Shown: one piece after another, positions 34,271-43,555 of the stretch
Layout of the letters: each line of letters opens with the position of its first letter
Numbering within the stretch: position 1 is the first letter of the stretch
DNA from: Cyclobacteriaceae bacterium
GTDB taxonomy: Bacteria; Bacteroidota; Bacteroidia; Cytophagales; Cyclobacteriaceae
Assembly (NCBI GenBank): GCA_019638235.1
Contig: JAHBUE010000001.1
Span: 1,970,492-2,034,491 of the forward strand
DNA length: 64,000 nt
Direction of reading: 5' to 3'
Position numbers and translations under genes: made by a program
The notes under the pieces: model-generated
The model's input: the letters and a program-made list of their open reading frames with translations, nothing else
Told to the model about the DNA's origin: nothing
Databases searched by the model: none

Positions 34271-35686
34271 ATGATGAATAAAAAATTACTTGTACTGGCA
34301 GCGTTTATTTTTGCGCTGAACTCGTGTTCCAATAAATCCGCGCCAATAGTTGCTGACCCCTGGCAAGAGGCGGAAGCTATTCTTGCGCGTATCGTTGCAC
34401 CAGCATTTCCCGATAAGGATTTTAATGTTCTTGATTTTGGCGCGAAAGGCGACAGCATAACAGACTGCACGGATGCTTTTGCGAAAGCTATTTTGGCGTG
34501 TTATGAAGCGGGGGGTGGCCGTGTGGTTGTGCCCGAAGGGAAATTCTCTACCGGTGCAATTCATCTGAAAAGTAACGTGAACCTGCATGTTTCCAAGGGT
34601 GCAAAGATTTTATTCAGTCGCGATCCGTCAAAATATCTTCCACAGGTTTATACGCGCTTTGAAGCGGTTGAGCTTATGAATTATTCGCCCCTGATTTATG
34701 CGTATGAACAGGAGAACATTGCCATTACCGGTGAAGGTGAATTGGACGGCCAGGCCGATGACGATCACTGGTGGTACTGGAAAGGTAAATGGGGACATGC
34801 GGGCGTAACACGGCAGGCAAGAGAGAATCATCAAAAAGCTGCCAATGAACGCCTGAAGAAAATGGCGGAAGACGGTGTGCCGGTAAGTGAACGGATTTTT
34901 GGTGAGGGCGATTATTTACGCCCAAGTTTTGTGCAGCCATACAAGTGTAAAAATGTTTTGATTGAAGGCGTAACCATTAAGGATTCGCCCATGTGGGTGA
35001 TTCACCCGGTGCTGAGCGAAAATGTTACGATACGCAACGTAACGGTGATCAGTCATGGCCCCAACAGTGACGGGTGCGATCCTGAATCGAGTAAAGATGT
35101 ATTGATAGAAGGCTGTGTGTTCGATACCGGTGATGATTGCATTGCCATCAAATCAGGCCGCGACCATGACGGCAGGCGGGTAAACGTTCCCAGCGAGAAT
35201 ATTATCGTTCGCAACTGCACCATGAAAGACGGTCATGGCGGTGTGGTGATCGGGAGCGAAATTTCGGGCAATGTGCGCAATGTGTTTGCTGAAAATTGTG
35301 AAATGAGTAGCCCGTATTTAGACAGAGCATTGCGTCTTAAATCGAACTCCCGCAGGGGCGGGATAATAGAAAATGTATTTATGCGCAATGTAACCGTTGG
35401 CGATGTGGCCGATGCCGTTGTTCATGTGTATATGTTCTATGCGAATGAAACCGGAGATAACTACCCGGTTGTCAGGAACATACAGGTTAAGAATGTAACG
35501 AGTAAAAAATCGGATTACGGAATTTATATTGAAGCCGATGAAGAATATCCGGTTGAAGGTATTTATATTGAGGACTGTTCGTTTGATAATGTTGCAAAAG
35601 GAAACCAGTTGAAAGGGTATAAAGACCTGGCGCTGAAAAATGTCAAAGTGAATGGCGAACAGGTTGAAAGCTCTGAAAACCGTTGA
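34271..35686 (+). CDS. Polygalacturonase, GH28 family, lipoprotein
   Basis: 471 residues from ATG 34271 (lipobox FALNSCSN). The frame is open further upstream, into the CE12 gene. All GH28 blocks are present: NSDGCDPES, TGDDCIAIKSG with the catalytic Asp pair, GHGGVVIGSE and RALRLKSNSRRGG. It would hydrolyse galacturonan or unsaturated oligomers. The catalytic residues are intact. The gene is followed by a MITE-like repeat rather than a gene. Confidence 0.95.
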   Translation: MMNKKLLVLAAFIFALNSCSNKSAPIVADPWQEAEAILARIVAPAFPDKDFNVLDFGAKGDSITDCTDAFAKAILACYEAGGGRVVVPEGKFSTGAIHLKSNVNLHVSKGAKILFSRDPSKYLPQVYTRFEAVELMNYSPLIYAYEQENIAITGEGELDGQADDDHWWYWKGKWGHAGVTRQARENHQKAANERLKKMAEDGVPVSERIFGEGDYLRPSFVQPYKCKNVLIEGVTIKDSPMWVIHPVLSENVTIRNVTVISHGPNSDGCDPESSKDVLIEGCVFDTGDDCIAIKSGRDHDGRRVNVPSENIIVRNCTMKDGHGGVVIGSEISGNVRNVFAENCEMSSPYLDRALRLKSNSRRGGIIENVFMRNVTVGDVADAVVHVYMFYANETGDNYPVVRNIQVKNVTSKKSDYGIYIEADEEYPVEGIYIEDCSFDNVAKGNQLKGYKDLALKNVKVNGEQVESSENR

Positions 35687-35698
35687 TGATTAAATTAT

Positions 35699-35841
35699 GA
35701 GTATCTCTAAAAACCCAAAAGTAACGTCATTGCGAGGGAGGAACGACCGAAGCAATCCCGTTGTACAGTACAGAAACAGGGATTGCTTCGTCCCGCCTTG
35801 TGGCGGGACTCGCAATGACGGCAAGTTTTTTAGAAATGCTC
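35699..35841. repeat. MITE/REP-like element with nested inverted repeats
   Basis: The outer ends GAGTATCTCTAAAAAC (35699-35714) and the inverted GTTTTTTAGAAATGCTC (35825-35841) resemble the ends of the 6884-6966 element. Nested inside are CGTCATTGCGAG (35725-35736)/CTCGCAATGACG (35809-35820), GAAGCAATCCC (35749-35759)/GGGATTGCTTC, and a CCCGCC/GGCGGG hairpin. The inner block resembles a repeat common in bacterial genomes. The element separates GH28 from the DUF4861 gene. Confidence 0.8.
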
Positions 35842-35872
35842 TTATACACTGACATTAAAACCTGATTGGCCT

Positions 35873-37114
35873 ATGAAAAACTGGTATAAATTTTTATTCG
35901 TGTTGTTGGCGGCAGGCGTGTCGTGTGCTTCCCCTGAAGAAAAAGAGTTCCCTGAATCCTTCACCGTTACGGTTACCAACCCCGCGTCTTTTGACCGGAA
36001 CGATGTAATGGTTTTTATTCCAGCCAATGAATTAAGCGATGGTTTTAACGCAAAAGCATTTATCGTGTTAGACGGAAAAACCGAAATAGCAAGTCAGTAT
36101 AATCTTAATGATAAGGATTACCCGGGCATCGTGCTGGTGCTGGACGGTTTGCAGGCAGGCCAGTCAAAGGATTTAACCGTTCGTTATAATAAGGCAGGCG
36201 AATCAAAACGGAATTACACAAAGCGTACCCAGGCCGAGCTTTCGCATAAGTTTGGCGGTGAATGGAAGGAGCGTGAGTATATCGGGGGTGAGTTTAAAAA
36301 TGTAGAGTATTTGCGTGTTCCGCCTGAGCACAAAGACCACTCATGGTTTATTCGCTATGAAGGCCCCGGTTGGGAGTCTGACAAAGTGGGTTATCGTTTT
36401 TATTTAGACCAGCGCAATGCAGTGGATGTTTTCGGGAAAAAAGTACCGGAGCCTGCCCTTCAAAAAGCAGGGCTTGACGGATTCGATTCGTATCACGAAA
36501 TGCAGGAGTGGGGCATGGATGTGCTGAAAGTGGCGAAATCGCTGGGCGTGGGTTCCATTGGCTATTTCAACGGTCAGTCTGCCCTGCGTGTAGAGATCAC
36601 GGACAGTGTTGATTGCCGCATTGTTGAAAACGGGGATGTGTATTCCTCCATCCTCACCAATTATTATGGCTGGAATATTGGCGACAGTAAAACGGATGTC
36701 GCATCGCGCCTGTCAATTTATGCGGGTTCCCGTTTAACGCAAAACCTGCTGACCCTCTCTGACGAAACGGATAATATCTGTTCAGGATTGATTAAAGACC
36801 CGAAAGGAAATCTTTTTACGAAAGAAGGCGGTGCGGAAAGCTTTGGCTATATCGCCACGTATGGCAAACAAAGCCTTAACGATGATAACCTCGGCATAGC
36901 CGTGCTGTTTAGCGCACCGGATTTTATTGAATTTACGGAAGATGAATTCAGTCATATTGTTAAGATGAAGCCATCGGGCGGTAAGCTCACGTATTATTTT
37001 GTGGCGGCATGGGAAGGGGAGCCGGGTGGGATAAAAAATGAAGAAGAATTTATTTCCTATTTAGATCAGACAGCAAAAGAATTGGCTAACCCGGTTAAAG
37101 TAGAGGTTAAGTAG
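35873..37114 (+). CDS. DUF4861-family secreted lipoprotein of pectin loci
   Basis: 413 residues with a lipoprotein-like signal (FVLLAAGVSCAS). The N-terminal ~110 residues form a beta-sandwich-like domain (FTVTVTNPASFDRNDVMVFI). The larger C-terminal part contains SWFIRYEGPGWESDKVGYRFYLDQRNAVDVFGK and YYFVAAWEGEPGGIKNEEEF, which fit DUF4861. The family recurs in pectin and rhamnogalacturonan loci; its activity is unknown to me. The RDD cassette follows it directly. Confidence 0.82.
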   Translation: MKNWYKFLFVLLAAGVSCASPEEKEFPESFTVTVTNPASFDRNDVMVFIPANELSDGFNAKAFIVLDGKTEIASQYNLNDKDYPGIVLVLDGLQAGQSKDLTVRYNKAGESKRNYTKRTQAELSHKFGGEWKEREYIGGEFKNVEYLRVPPEHKDHSWFIRYEGPGWESDKVGYRFYLDQRNAVDVFGKKVPEPALQKAGLDGFDSYHEMQEWGMDVLKVAKSLGVGSIGYFNGQSALRVEITDSVDCRIVENGDVYSSILTNYYGWNIGDSKTDVASRLSIYAGSRLTQNLLTLSDETDNICSGLIKDPKGNLFTKEGGAESFGYIATYGKQSLNDDNLGIAVLFSAPDFIEFTEDEFSHIVKMKPSGGKLTYYFVAAWEGEPGGIKNEEEFISYLDQTAKELANPVKVEVK

Positions 37115-37137
37115 GAAAGGTGTCTTATATCTGCAAG

Positions 37138-37910
37138 TTGGCTGCAAGCTAACGGGACAACAAACAAATAATTATGGCAACAAAACAGACACCATTGACA
37201 ATTGACGGTATTGACGAAAGTATTTATGCAGGTTTTTGGACAAGACTTGGTTCATTACTTCTTGACTTTGTAATTCTTCTTCCATACACATTTCTAATTC
37301 TGTATCTCAACGGACTTAGTAAAAACGCATATTATTTCACTTTTATTCCGTCTTTGTTATTTCATTTTTGGTTTAGTATTTACTTAGTCAAAAAATACGG
37401 TGGGACACCGGGCAAACTAATTGTTGGAATTAAAATATTGAAACTTGACGGCACAGACGTAACTTGGAAAGAAGCAATACTCAGACAAATTGTAGATTTC
37501 GTTTTGGTAATTTTCGGGGCATCAATGACACTTTACGCATTATCATTAGCAGACAGCGAGTATTACGAAAGTTTGACGTGGATGACTAAACAACAATATT
37601 TATTTGCCTTGACACCGTTGTTACTCCAAATTAACACTTGGATAAATAACATTTGGGTTTACAGTGAACTAATCATTTTGTTGTTCAATAAAAGAAAAAG
37701 AGCATTGCACGACTTCATCGCAAACACTGTAATCGTTAAGACAAAATACATTGACAAGATTAGAGAAGTAATGAACGAAAATAATTTACAAACAGACACG
37801 ACAACTGAATAGAAAGCCAGCAACCAACAAGGATTTGGCGTCAGGCGGACTGACGTTCAACCGTGAAAGTTCCTGCGGACTTTCCCGCCCGAACGCCAAG
37901 CCGCGAACCG
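37138..37910 (+). mobile_element. Lone integron-like gene cassette carrying an RDD gene
   Basis: GTTGGCTGCAAG (37137-37148) and GTTGGGAGCAAG (37910-37921) bracket a single gene and a palindromic site. Both contain a GTTRRRY-like core, as expected at the two junctions of an inserted cassette. The unit is more AT-rich than the neighbouring pectin genes and interrupts the run of carbohydrate genes. No recombinase lies nearby, so it would have been inserted in trans. Confidence 0.68.
37174..37812 (+). CDS. RDD-family membrane protein
   Basis: 212 residues with about four membrane helices. YAGFWTRLGSLLLDFVILLP is the first RDD helix. GGTPGKLIVGIKILKLDG and RKRALHDFIANTVIVKTKY are conserved in the family. 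RDD proteins are poorly understood; some act in ion exchange or antimicrobial resistance. AT-rich codon use differs from the flanking genes. It has no evident role in pectin use and is best explained as cassette cargo. Confidence 0.88.
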   Translation: MATKQTPLTIDGIDESIYAGFWTRLGSLLLDFVILLPYTFLILYLNGLSKNAYYFTFIPSLLFHFWFSIYLVKKYGGTPGKLIVGIKILKLDGTDVTWKEAILRQIVDFVLVIFGASMTLYALSLADSEYYESLTWMTKQQYLFALTPLLLQINTWINNIWVYSELIILLFNKRKRALHDFIANTVIVKTKYIDKIREVMNENNLQTDTTTE

Positions 37911-37917
37911 TTGGGAG
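37817..37917 (+). other. attC-like site of the RDD cassette
   Basis: It starts CCAGCAAC five nt after the RDD stop codon and ends GTTGGGAG. The arms TTGGCGTCAGGCGG and CCGCCCGAACGCCAA pair with a small bulge. An inner GAAAGTTCCTGCGGACTTTC hairpin forms the loop. About 101 nt long, in the same strand sense as the gene, as in cassettes. Confidence 0.75.
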
Positions 37918-37993
37918 CAAGTTTTCGGAATCACCCATAACGTTTTGACTTTATCCAACAAAAACTTTCACAGAAGCATGTATTGTAGTAAGA

Positions 37994-38001
37994 TACATTT
38001 G
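37994..38001 (+). promoter_or_regulatory. -7 element upstream of GH105
   Basis: TACATTTG matches TAnnTTTG and lies 18 nt before the GH105 ATG. A promoter here would restore expression of the genes downstream of the RDD cassette insertion. A -33 element at standard spacing is not obvious. Confidence 0.5.
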
Positions 38002-38018
38002 TAAAAGATAAAAAATTG

Positions 38019-39557
38019 ATGATGTATAGAATATTTACCCCTTTACTTATTATGCTCCTTTCCTGCGATAGCAAAATTGCAGAACATGATCGTTTGTTGA
38101 TTACAGTGAAGCGTAATTATGCAGTGCCTAAGAGTGCCGAGCCGGTAACCATAAGCATTGACTGGAAGGAACTGACAACACGATTGCCACGATTGAAGGA
38201 TTTCTCCTTTACGGTTATTGATCAGAATTTTGGGAAGGAAGTTTCGGCAAGGCTTATCAATACGGGTAATGATAAAACTCCCGATTATCTTGTTCTTGAT
38301 TATACCTTCAATTCAAACGAACCGGTATTTACTTTTTTGATAAAGCCATCAGGTAAAAGGCACGAAGTTGTTTCAGAAGAGATTAAAACAGATGAACGTC
38401 TTGAAATTTCATTTCTCACCCCGCTTCCTGTTTATGAGAAGCAAAATGGAAAATTAAACAATGTGGCTTCAACGTTGGTTGAGAGCACTATGAACATTTA
38501 CCCCGATGTGAAAACCTTTCCCGTTTATGCCCCTCACCGGTGGAATTACGAGTACAGCTTTTTTATGGCAGGGGCTTTTAAGCAGGGGAAGAAGACCGGC
38601 AACCAAAGCTTTATAGACTATTCGCGGGAATGGTTGGATAATTTTATTACTGAAGAAGGCGCTTTTGTTCCCGGAGTATATAAAGTGGATGAGTACCAGC
38701 TTGATAATATTCTTCCCGGCAGGTTAGTGATCTATATGCACGAAGAAACAGGTTTAACAAAATATAAATCCATTGCCGATACATTAATCCATTATCTCGC
38801 AAACCAACCCAAGACAAGCGATGGCGGTTACTGGCACAAGCAGGTTTACCCTTACCAGATGTGGCTTGACGGTATTTTTATGGCCGATGTGTTTTCGATG
38901 CAGTATGCGCAGGCTTACAACCGGCCGGAGTGGTTTGATGAAGCCGTGCACCAGGTCAAGCTGATATACAAGCACACACTTGATCCCACTACGGGACTTT
39001 TATATCACGGGTGGGATGAATCCAAAAACCCGGTGTGGGCGCATCCTGAAAAAGGAACTTCACCGGAGTTTTGGGGACGTGCCGTAGGCTGGTACGCTAT
39101 GGCGTTGGTTGAATGTCTTGAGTATTTACCGGAAACCCATCCCGAAAGGAAAGACGTGGTAGAGATACTTCAAAACCTTTCATCCGCTGTTATTAAATAC
39201 CAGGACGAGCAATCAGGCTTATGGTACCAGGTGCTTGATAAAGGCAATCAATCAGGTAACTGGATTGAAACGTCATGCTCGGCTATGTTTGCTTATGCTT
39301 TTGCTAAAGCACACCGGCAGGGATTTTTGGATGATGCTTTTTTGAAAGCGGCTGAGAAAGCATACAACACTTTGCTTAATCAATATGTATATGTTGATGA
39401 TGCCGGTAATCTCCATTTCGATGAAACTGTAAAGATTGGTACGCTTAACCCGAAAACTTCTAAAGGCGATTATGAGTATTACATAACCACAGAAAAAAGA
39501 ATTAATGATTACAAAGGGCTTGCTTCGTTGTTGTATGTGAGCATTGAACTCAATTAA
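38019..39557 (+). CDS. Unsaturated (rhamno)galacturonyl hydrolase, GH105 family, with N-terminal beta-domain
   Basis: 512 residues from ATG 38019; lipobox-like MLLSC. Residues ~25-130 form a beta-rich domain that resembles the N-terminal domain of the DUF4861 protein two genes upstream. From ~140 the (alpha/alpha)6 GH105 domain follows, with YPYQMWLDGIFMADVF (catalytic Asp region), FWGRAVGWYAMALVE and ETSCSAMFAYAFAKA. It removes the unsaturated galacturonyl residue from lyase products, giving the substrate for KduI. Confidence 0.9.
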   Translation: MMYRIFTPLLIMLLSCDSKIAEHDRLLITVKRNYAVPKSAEPVTISIDWKELTTRLPRLKDFSFTVIDQNFGKEVSARLINTGNDKTPDYLVLDYTFNSNEPVFTFLIKPSGKRHEVVSEEIKTDERLEISFLTPLPVYEKQNGKLNNVASTLVESTMNIYPDVKTFPVYAPHRWNYEYSFFMAGAFKQGKKTGNQSFIDYSREWLDNFITEEGAFVPGVYKVDEYQLDNILPGRLVIYMHEETGLTKYKSIADTLIHYLANQPKTSDGGYWHKQVYPYQMWLDGIFMADVFSMQYAQAYNRPEWFDEAVHQVKLIYKHTLDPTTGLLYHGWDESKNPVWAHPEKGTSPEFWGRAVGWYAMALVECLEYLPETHPERKDVVEILQNLSSAVIKYQDEQSGLWYQVLDKGNQSGNWIETSCSAMFAYAFAKAHRQGFLDDAFLKAAEKAYNTLLNQYVYVDDAGNLHFDETVKIGTLNPKTSKGDYEYYITTEKRINDYKGLASLLYVSIELN

Positions 39558-39639
39558 TTTCAGGTTTCAAATTTAAAATTTCAGATTTTGAATGATGAAC
39601 TTGTAAAATTTGAAATCAGAAATTAGAAATTTTGGTATT
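39558..39639. repeat. AT-rich imperfect inverted repeat between GH105 and PL1
   Basis: The stretch alternates TTTCAAATTT-, TTTCAGATTTTG-like and inverted AAATTTGAAATCAGAAATT-like words that partly pair with each other. Such low-complexity repeats occur between genes in some Bacteroidota. Function, if any, is unknown. Confidence 0.4.
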
Positions 39640-40974
39640 ATGAGATTATTCGGCATTTTATTCCTGATAGCTATTACGAGTTGCGCTCAGCAAATTTCCT
39701 CGCAACAGGAGTTGAGCGAGCCGGTTGCATTTCCTGGTGCGGAAGGCTTTGGAAAATATACTACGGGTGGGCGTGGGGGCAAAGTTTATACGGTAACCAA
39801 TTTGAATGATGACGGGCCGGGTAGTTTTCGCGAGGCTGTTAAAAAGAAAGAGTCGCGTATTATTGTGTTTGCTGTTTCAGGAACCATAACGTTGAAATCG
39901 CCACTCTATATTAATAGTGATAACCTTACAATTGCCGGGCAAACCGCTCCTGGCGATGGTATTTGCATCAGGGATTATCCCGTAAAGGTAAACGCCAGTA
40001 ATGTTATTATTCGTTACCTGCGTTTCCGTCTGGGCGATGAAACTGCCGTTGAAGACGATGCCATTAGCGGAACCCGCCAGAAAAACGTAATCATTGATCA
40101 TTGTTCTATGAGTTGGGCTACTGATGAATGTGCGTCTTTTTATTACAATGAAAACTTTACGATGCAATGGTGTATTATTTCCGAAAGCCTGAACCAATCG
40201 GTACACGCAAAAGGCGAGCATGGTTACGGGGGAATTTGGGGAGGAAAAAAAGCAACGTTTCATCATAATCTGATTGCCAGTCATAGCAGCCGCCTGCCGC
40301 GTTTCAGTGGCTCGGCAACCGTGCCGAACCCGCCTGATGAACTTGTGGATTTCAGAAATAATGTAATTTACAACTGGATGAACAACAACACGTATGGAGG
40401 TGAAACAGGTCGTTATAATGTGGTGAATAATTATTACAAGCCCGGCCTTGCAACTAAGCAGAACAGGAAAGACCGGATACTTAATCCGAGCGAACCGTAT
40501 GGTAAGTTTTTTGTGAACGGGAATTATTTAGAAGGAAACGAAACCATCAGCACGGATAACAGTCGTGGTATTATTGCCGATGATGTTGACCCAACGTTGA
40601 TTAATATTCCTTTTACTGTTGAACCGATTACTGAACACAACGCAAAAGACGCTTACAAACTTGTGTTGGAATATGCAGGAGCCAGCCTGAAAAGAGATGT
40701 TGTAGATACGCGCATTATCAGGGAAGCGGAAACCGGTACAGCTTCTTTCGGAAAAAATAAAGATGGTATTATTGACTCGCAAAAGGATGTTGGCGGATGG
40801 CCTGAACTAAAATCGTCACCAGCCCTGTTAGATACAGACGGGGATGGTATGCCTGACGGATGGGAGATCAGTAACAAACTTAATCCGAATGATGCTTCTG
40901 ACGGAACAGCCTATACGTTGAGTAAAACCTATACGAATGTTGAAGTGTATATCAATAGCCTGGTTAAACAATAG
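39640..40974 (+). CDS. Second pectate lyase, PL1 family, lipoprotein
   Basis: 444 residues from ATG 39640 (MRLFGILFLIAITSCAQQ, lipobox). It aligns along its length with the PL1 at 32062: FPGAEGFGKYTTGGRGG, VIIDHCSMSWATDE, HSSRLPRFSG and a DTDGDGMPDGWE calcium motif near the end. The two differ enough to suggest an old duplication, perhaps with different preferences for methylated pectin. The pectinesterase gene overlaps its 3' end. Confidence 0.92.
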   Translation: MRLFGILFLIAITSCAQQISSQQELSEPVAFPGAEGFGKYTTGGRGGKVYTVTNLNDDGPGSFREAVKKKESRIIVFAVSGTITLKSPLYINSDNLTIAGQTAPGDGICIRDYPVKVNASNVIIRYLRFRLGDETAVEDDAISGTRQKNVIIDHCSMSWATDECASFYYNENFTMQWCIISESLNQSVHAKGEHGYGGIWGGKKATFHHNLIASHSSRLPRFSGSATVPNPPDELVDFRNNVIYNWMNNNTYGGETGRYNVVNNYYKPGLATKQNRKDRILNPSEPYGKFFVNGNYLEGNETISTDNSRGIIADDVDPTLINIPFTVEPITEHNAKDAYKLVLEYAGASLKRDVVDTRIIREAETGTASFGKNKDGIIDSQKDVGGWPELKSSPALLDTDGDGMPDGWEISNKLNPNDASDGTAYTLSKTYTNVEVYINSLVKQ

Positions 40975-41926
40975 CGGATTGTTTTCGTTGCGTCTGTTGC
41001 CTGTTGCTTATTGCCTACTGGCAGTTATAAGCACTACAGACGCTCAAAAGATAATCGTAGCAAAAGACGGAAGCGGTGATTTCACCTCTATACAGGCTGC
41101 CGTAAACTCGCTTCCCGATCATTCTCCTTCACGACTCACCATACATATAAAGAGTGGAGTGTATAAGGAGAAGCTCGTTATTCCTTCATGGAAAACAAAC
41201 ATATCGTTCATTGGCGAGAATAAGGAGAATACCATTATTACCTGGGACGATCATTCCGGGAAAGGCTTGATCAATACGTTTACCTCATACACGGTTTTGG
41301 TGCGGGGAAATGATTTCATTGCCGAGAACATAACCTTTGAAAATTCTGCCGGACGCGATGTGGGGCAGGCGGTAGCGCTGCACGTTGAGGCCGACCGGTG
41401 TGTCTTTAATAATTGCAGGATCATCGCCAACCAGGATACGCTCTATACAGGTGTTGATAACAGCAGGCAGTATTATAAAAACTGCTATATAGAAGGCACA
41501 ACCGATTTTATTTTTGGTCCGGCAACAGCCGTGTTTGAAGACTGCGTGATTCATTGTAAGAAAAATTCCTATATCACGGCAGCATCCACACCACAGCACC
41601 AACTTTATGGCTATGTATTTTTTAACTGTACAATCACGGCCTCTCCCGATGCCGAAAGGGTTTATTTGGGGCGCCCGTGGAGACCGTTTGCCAAAACCGT
41701 TTTTATTCAATGCGATTTAGGCGAACACATTCTGCCTGAAGGTTGGCACAACTGGAACAAACCGGATGCCGAGAAAACTTCTTTCTATGCCGAATACCAA
41801 TCAAAAGGCAATGGTGCAAACCCCAATGGGCGGGTTTCATGGTCGCACCAACTGACCGAAGAGCAGGCAAAGGAATATACACTTAAAAATATTTTTGGAA
41901 GCTGGAACCCAAGTAATGAGCAATGA
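40937..41926 (+). CDS. Pectin methylesterase, CE8 family
   Basis: 329 residues. It shows the CE8 blocks GQAVALHVEADRCVF, QDTLYTG, TDFIFGPATAVFEDC with the catalytic Asp, and YLGRPWRPFA with the catalytic Arg. It demethylates homogalacturonan for the PL1/GH28 enzymes. The ATG at 40937 overlaps PL1 by 38 nt. The signal peptide (LRLLPVAYCLLAVISTTDAQ) begins about 15 residues later, so a start at a TTG near 40979 is also possible. Confidence 0.93.
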   Translation: MLKCISIAWLNNSGLFSLRLLPVAYCLLAVISTTDAQKIIVAKDGSGDFTSIQAAVNSLPDHSPSRLTIHIKSGVYKEKLVIPSWKTNISFIGENKENTIITWDDHSGKGLINTFTSYTVLVRGNDFIAENITFENSAGRDVGQAVALHVEADRCVFNNCRIIANQDTLYTGVDNSRQYYKNCYIEGTTDFIFGPATAVFEDCVIHCKKNSYITAASTPQHQLYGYVFFNCTITASPDAERVYLGRPWRPFAKTVFIQCDLGEHILPEGWHNWNKPDAEKTSFYAEYQSKGNGANPNGRVSWSHQLTEEQAKEYTLKNIFGSWNPSNEQ

Positions 41927-43539
41927 ACAAGTATCAATTAATAATATTGCCTGCCGTCTTTTCCCTGCTGCTTACTATTCATTCCTATTCACAAGTATGG
42001 ATTTCCGATCAGGGAAACGGAACATACAAAAGCCCTGTTCTTCATGCCGATTATTCCGACCCTGATGTGTGCAGAGCGGGGAATGACTTTTACATGACGG
42101 CCTCATCTTTTAATTGTGTTCCGGGGCTTCCTGTTTTGCATTCAAAAGATTTGATGAACTGGACGCTGATCAACTATGCACTTCCCAAACTTTCGTATGC
42201 CGAGGGTTTTGATAAACCCCAACATGGAAAAGGTGTGTGGGCGCCTTGCATCCGGTATCACAAAGGCGAGTTCTATATTTATTTCCCTGATCCCGATCAT
42301 GGTATCTATATGATAAAAACAAACGACCCTGCCGGTGTGTGGTCGGAGCCTGTTTTAGTGAAAGGAGGGAAGGGACTGATTGACCCTTCACCACTTTGGG
42401 ATGATGATGGCAAAGTTTATCTCACGTATGCCTTTGCGGGAAGTCGGGCGGGCATAAAAAGCCTGCTGATGGTGTGCTCCATGAACGAAGAAGGAACAAG
42501 AACTTTAGACGATGATGTAATTGTATTTGACGGGCACGATGAGCATCCTACCATTGAAGGCCCTAAGTTTCACAAGCGCAATGGCTACTATTATATTTTT
42601 GCTCCTGCCGGTGGCGTTTCAACCGGATGGCAGCTTGTGTTGCGTTCTAAAAATGTATTCGGGCCTTACGAGCACCGCGTTGTGATGGATCAAGGCACTA
42701 CAAAAATAAATGGGCCGCACCAGGGTGCGTGGGTCGAACTGGATAATGGCGAGAACTGGTTCTTTCATTTTCAGGATAAGGGCGCTTATGGTCGGATTGT
42801 ACATTTGCAACCAATGGTTTGGAAAAATGATTGGCCGGTGATTGGCGAGGATAAAAAAAACACCGGTAAAGGCGAGCCGGTGAGCGTGCATAAAAAACCG
42901 AATGTTGGCAAAACGTATCCCAAATCATCACCGCCTGAATCCGATGAATTTAATGATAATACAGTAGGTCTTCAATGGCAATGGCACGCCAATCCGCAAC
43001 CCTATTGGGCGTACCCGATGCCGCTACGCGGACAGTTGCGATTGTTTGCTTACCCGTTGCCGGAAGGGTTTAAAAATTTTTGGGATGCCCCGAACCTGTT
43101 GCTGCAAAAATTACCTGCTCCTGCATTTCAGGCAACAACCAAAATCACCTTTACCCCACGATTTGAAGGCGAGAAAACAGGGCTGATTGTTATGGGGCGC
43201 GATTATGCGTATGTATCAGTAAGGAATAAAGACGGGAAGCTGAGGATCAGCCAGGTTGTTTGTGCGAATGCAGACAAAGCCGGTGAAGAAGCTGAGTATG
43301 GCGAAATGGTTTTGAAAACCTCAACTTTCTATCTGCGTATAAAAGTTGTTGGCGATGCTCTGTGTGAATTCAGTTATAGTGAAGACGGGAAAAATTTTAA
43401 GAACATCGGTCAGCCGTTTAAAGCAAGGGAAGGAATGTGGATTGGAGCCAAGGTTGGACTATTCTGCACCAGCGAAAAAAAGACCAATGATGCCGGTAAT
43501 GCGGATGTGGATTGGTTCAGAGTTGAAAAAATTAATTAG
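41923..43539 (+). CDS. GH43-family glycosidase (beta-xylosidase/arabinofuranosidase type)
   Basis: 538 residues, signal peptide ending HSYSQ. The five-bladed propeller carries the GH43 acids in HADYSDPDVCRAGNDFYMT, DPSPLWDDDGKVYLTY and EGPKFHKRNGYYYIFA. The C-terminal ~200 residues form the beta-sandwich common in such enzymes (ISQVVCANADK, VGLFC). It overlaps the CE8 stop by 4 nt. The substrate is probably an arabinose- or xylose-containing pectin side chain, inferred from location. Confidence 0.9.
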   Translation: MNKYQLIILPAVFSLLLTIHSYSQVWISDQGNGTYKSPVLHADYSDPDVCRAGNDFYMTASSFNCVPGLPVLHSKDLMNWTLINYALPKLSYAEGFDKPQHGKGVWAPCIRYHKGEFYIYFPDPDHGIYMIKTNDPAGVWSEPVLVKGGKGLIDPSPLWDDDGKVYLTYAFAGSRAGIKSLLMVCSMNEEGTRTLDDDVIVFDGHDEHPTIEGPKFHKRNGYYYIFAPAGGVSTGWQLVLRSKNVFGPYEHRVVMDQGTTKINGPHQGAWVELDNGENWFFHFQDKGAYGRIVHLQPMVWKNDWPVIGEDKKNTGKGEPVSVHKKPNVGKTYPKSSPPESDEFNDNTVGLQWQWHANPQPYWAYPMPLRGQLRLFAYPLPEGFKNFWDAPNLLLQKLPAPAFQATTKITFTPRFEGEKTGLIVMGRDYAYVSVRNKDGKLRISQVVCANADKAGEEAEYGEMVLKTSTFYLRIKVVGDALCEFSYSEDGKNFKNIGQPFKAREGMWIGAKVGLFCTSEKKTNDAGNADVDWFRVEKIN

Positions 43540-43555
43540 AAAGCAAAGCCCGTTT

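Noticed and set aside
37313..37812. RDD protein as part of pectin import
   Set aside because: AT-rich composition, own attC-like site and bracketing GTT cores point to unrelated cassette cargo.
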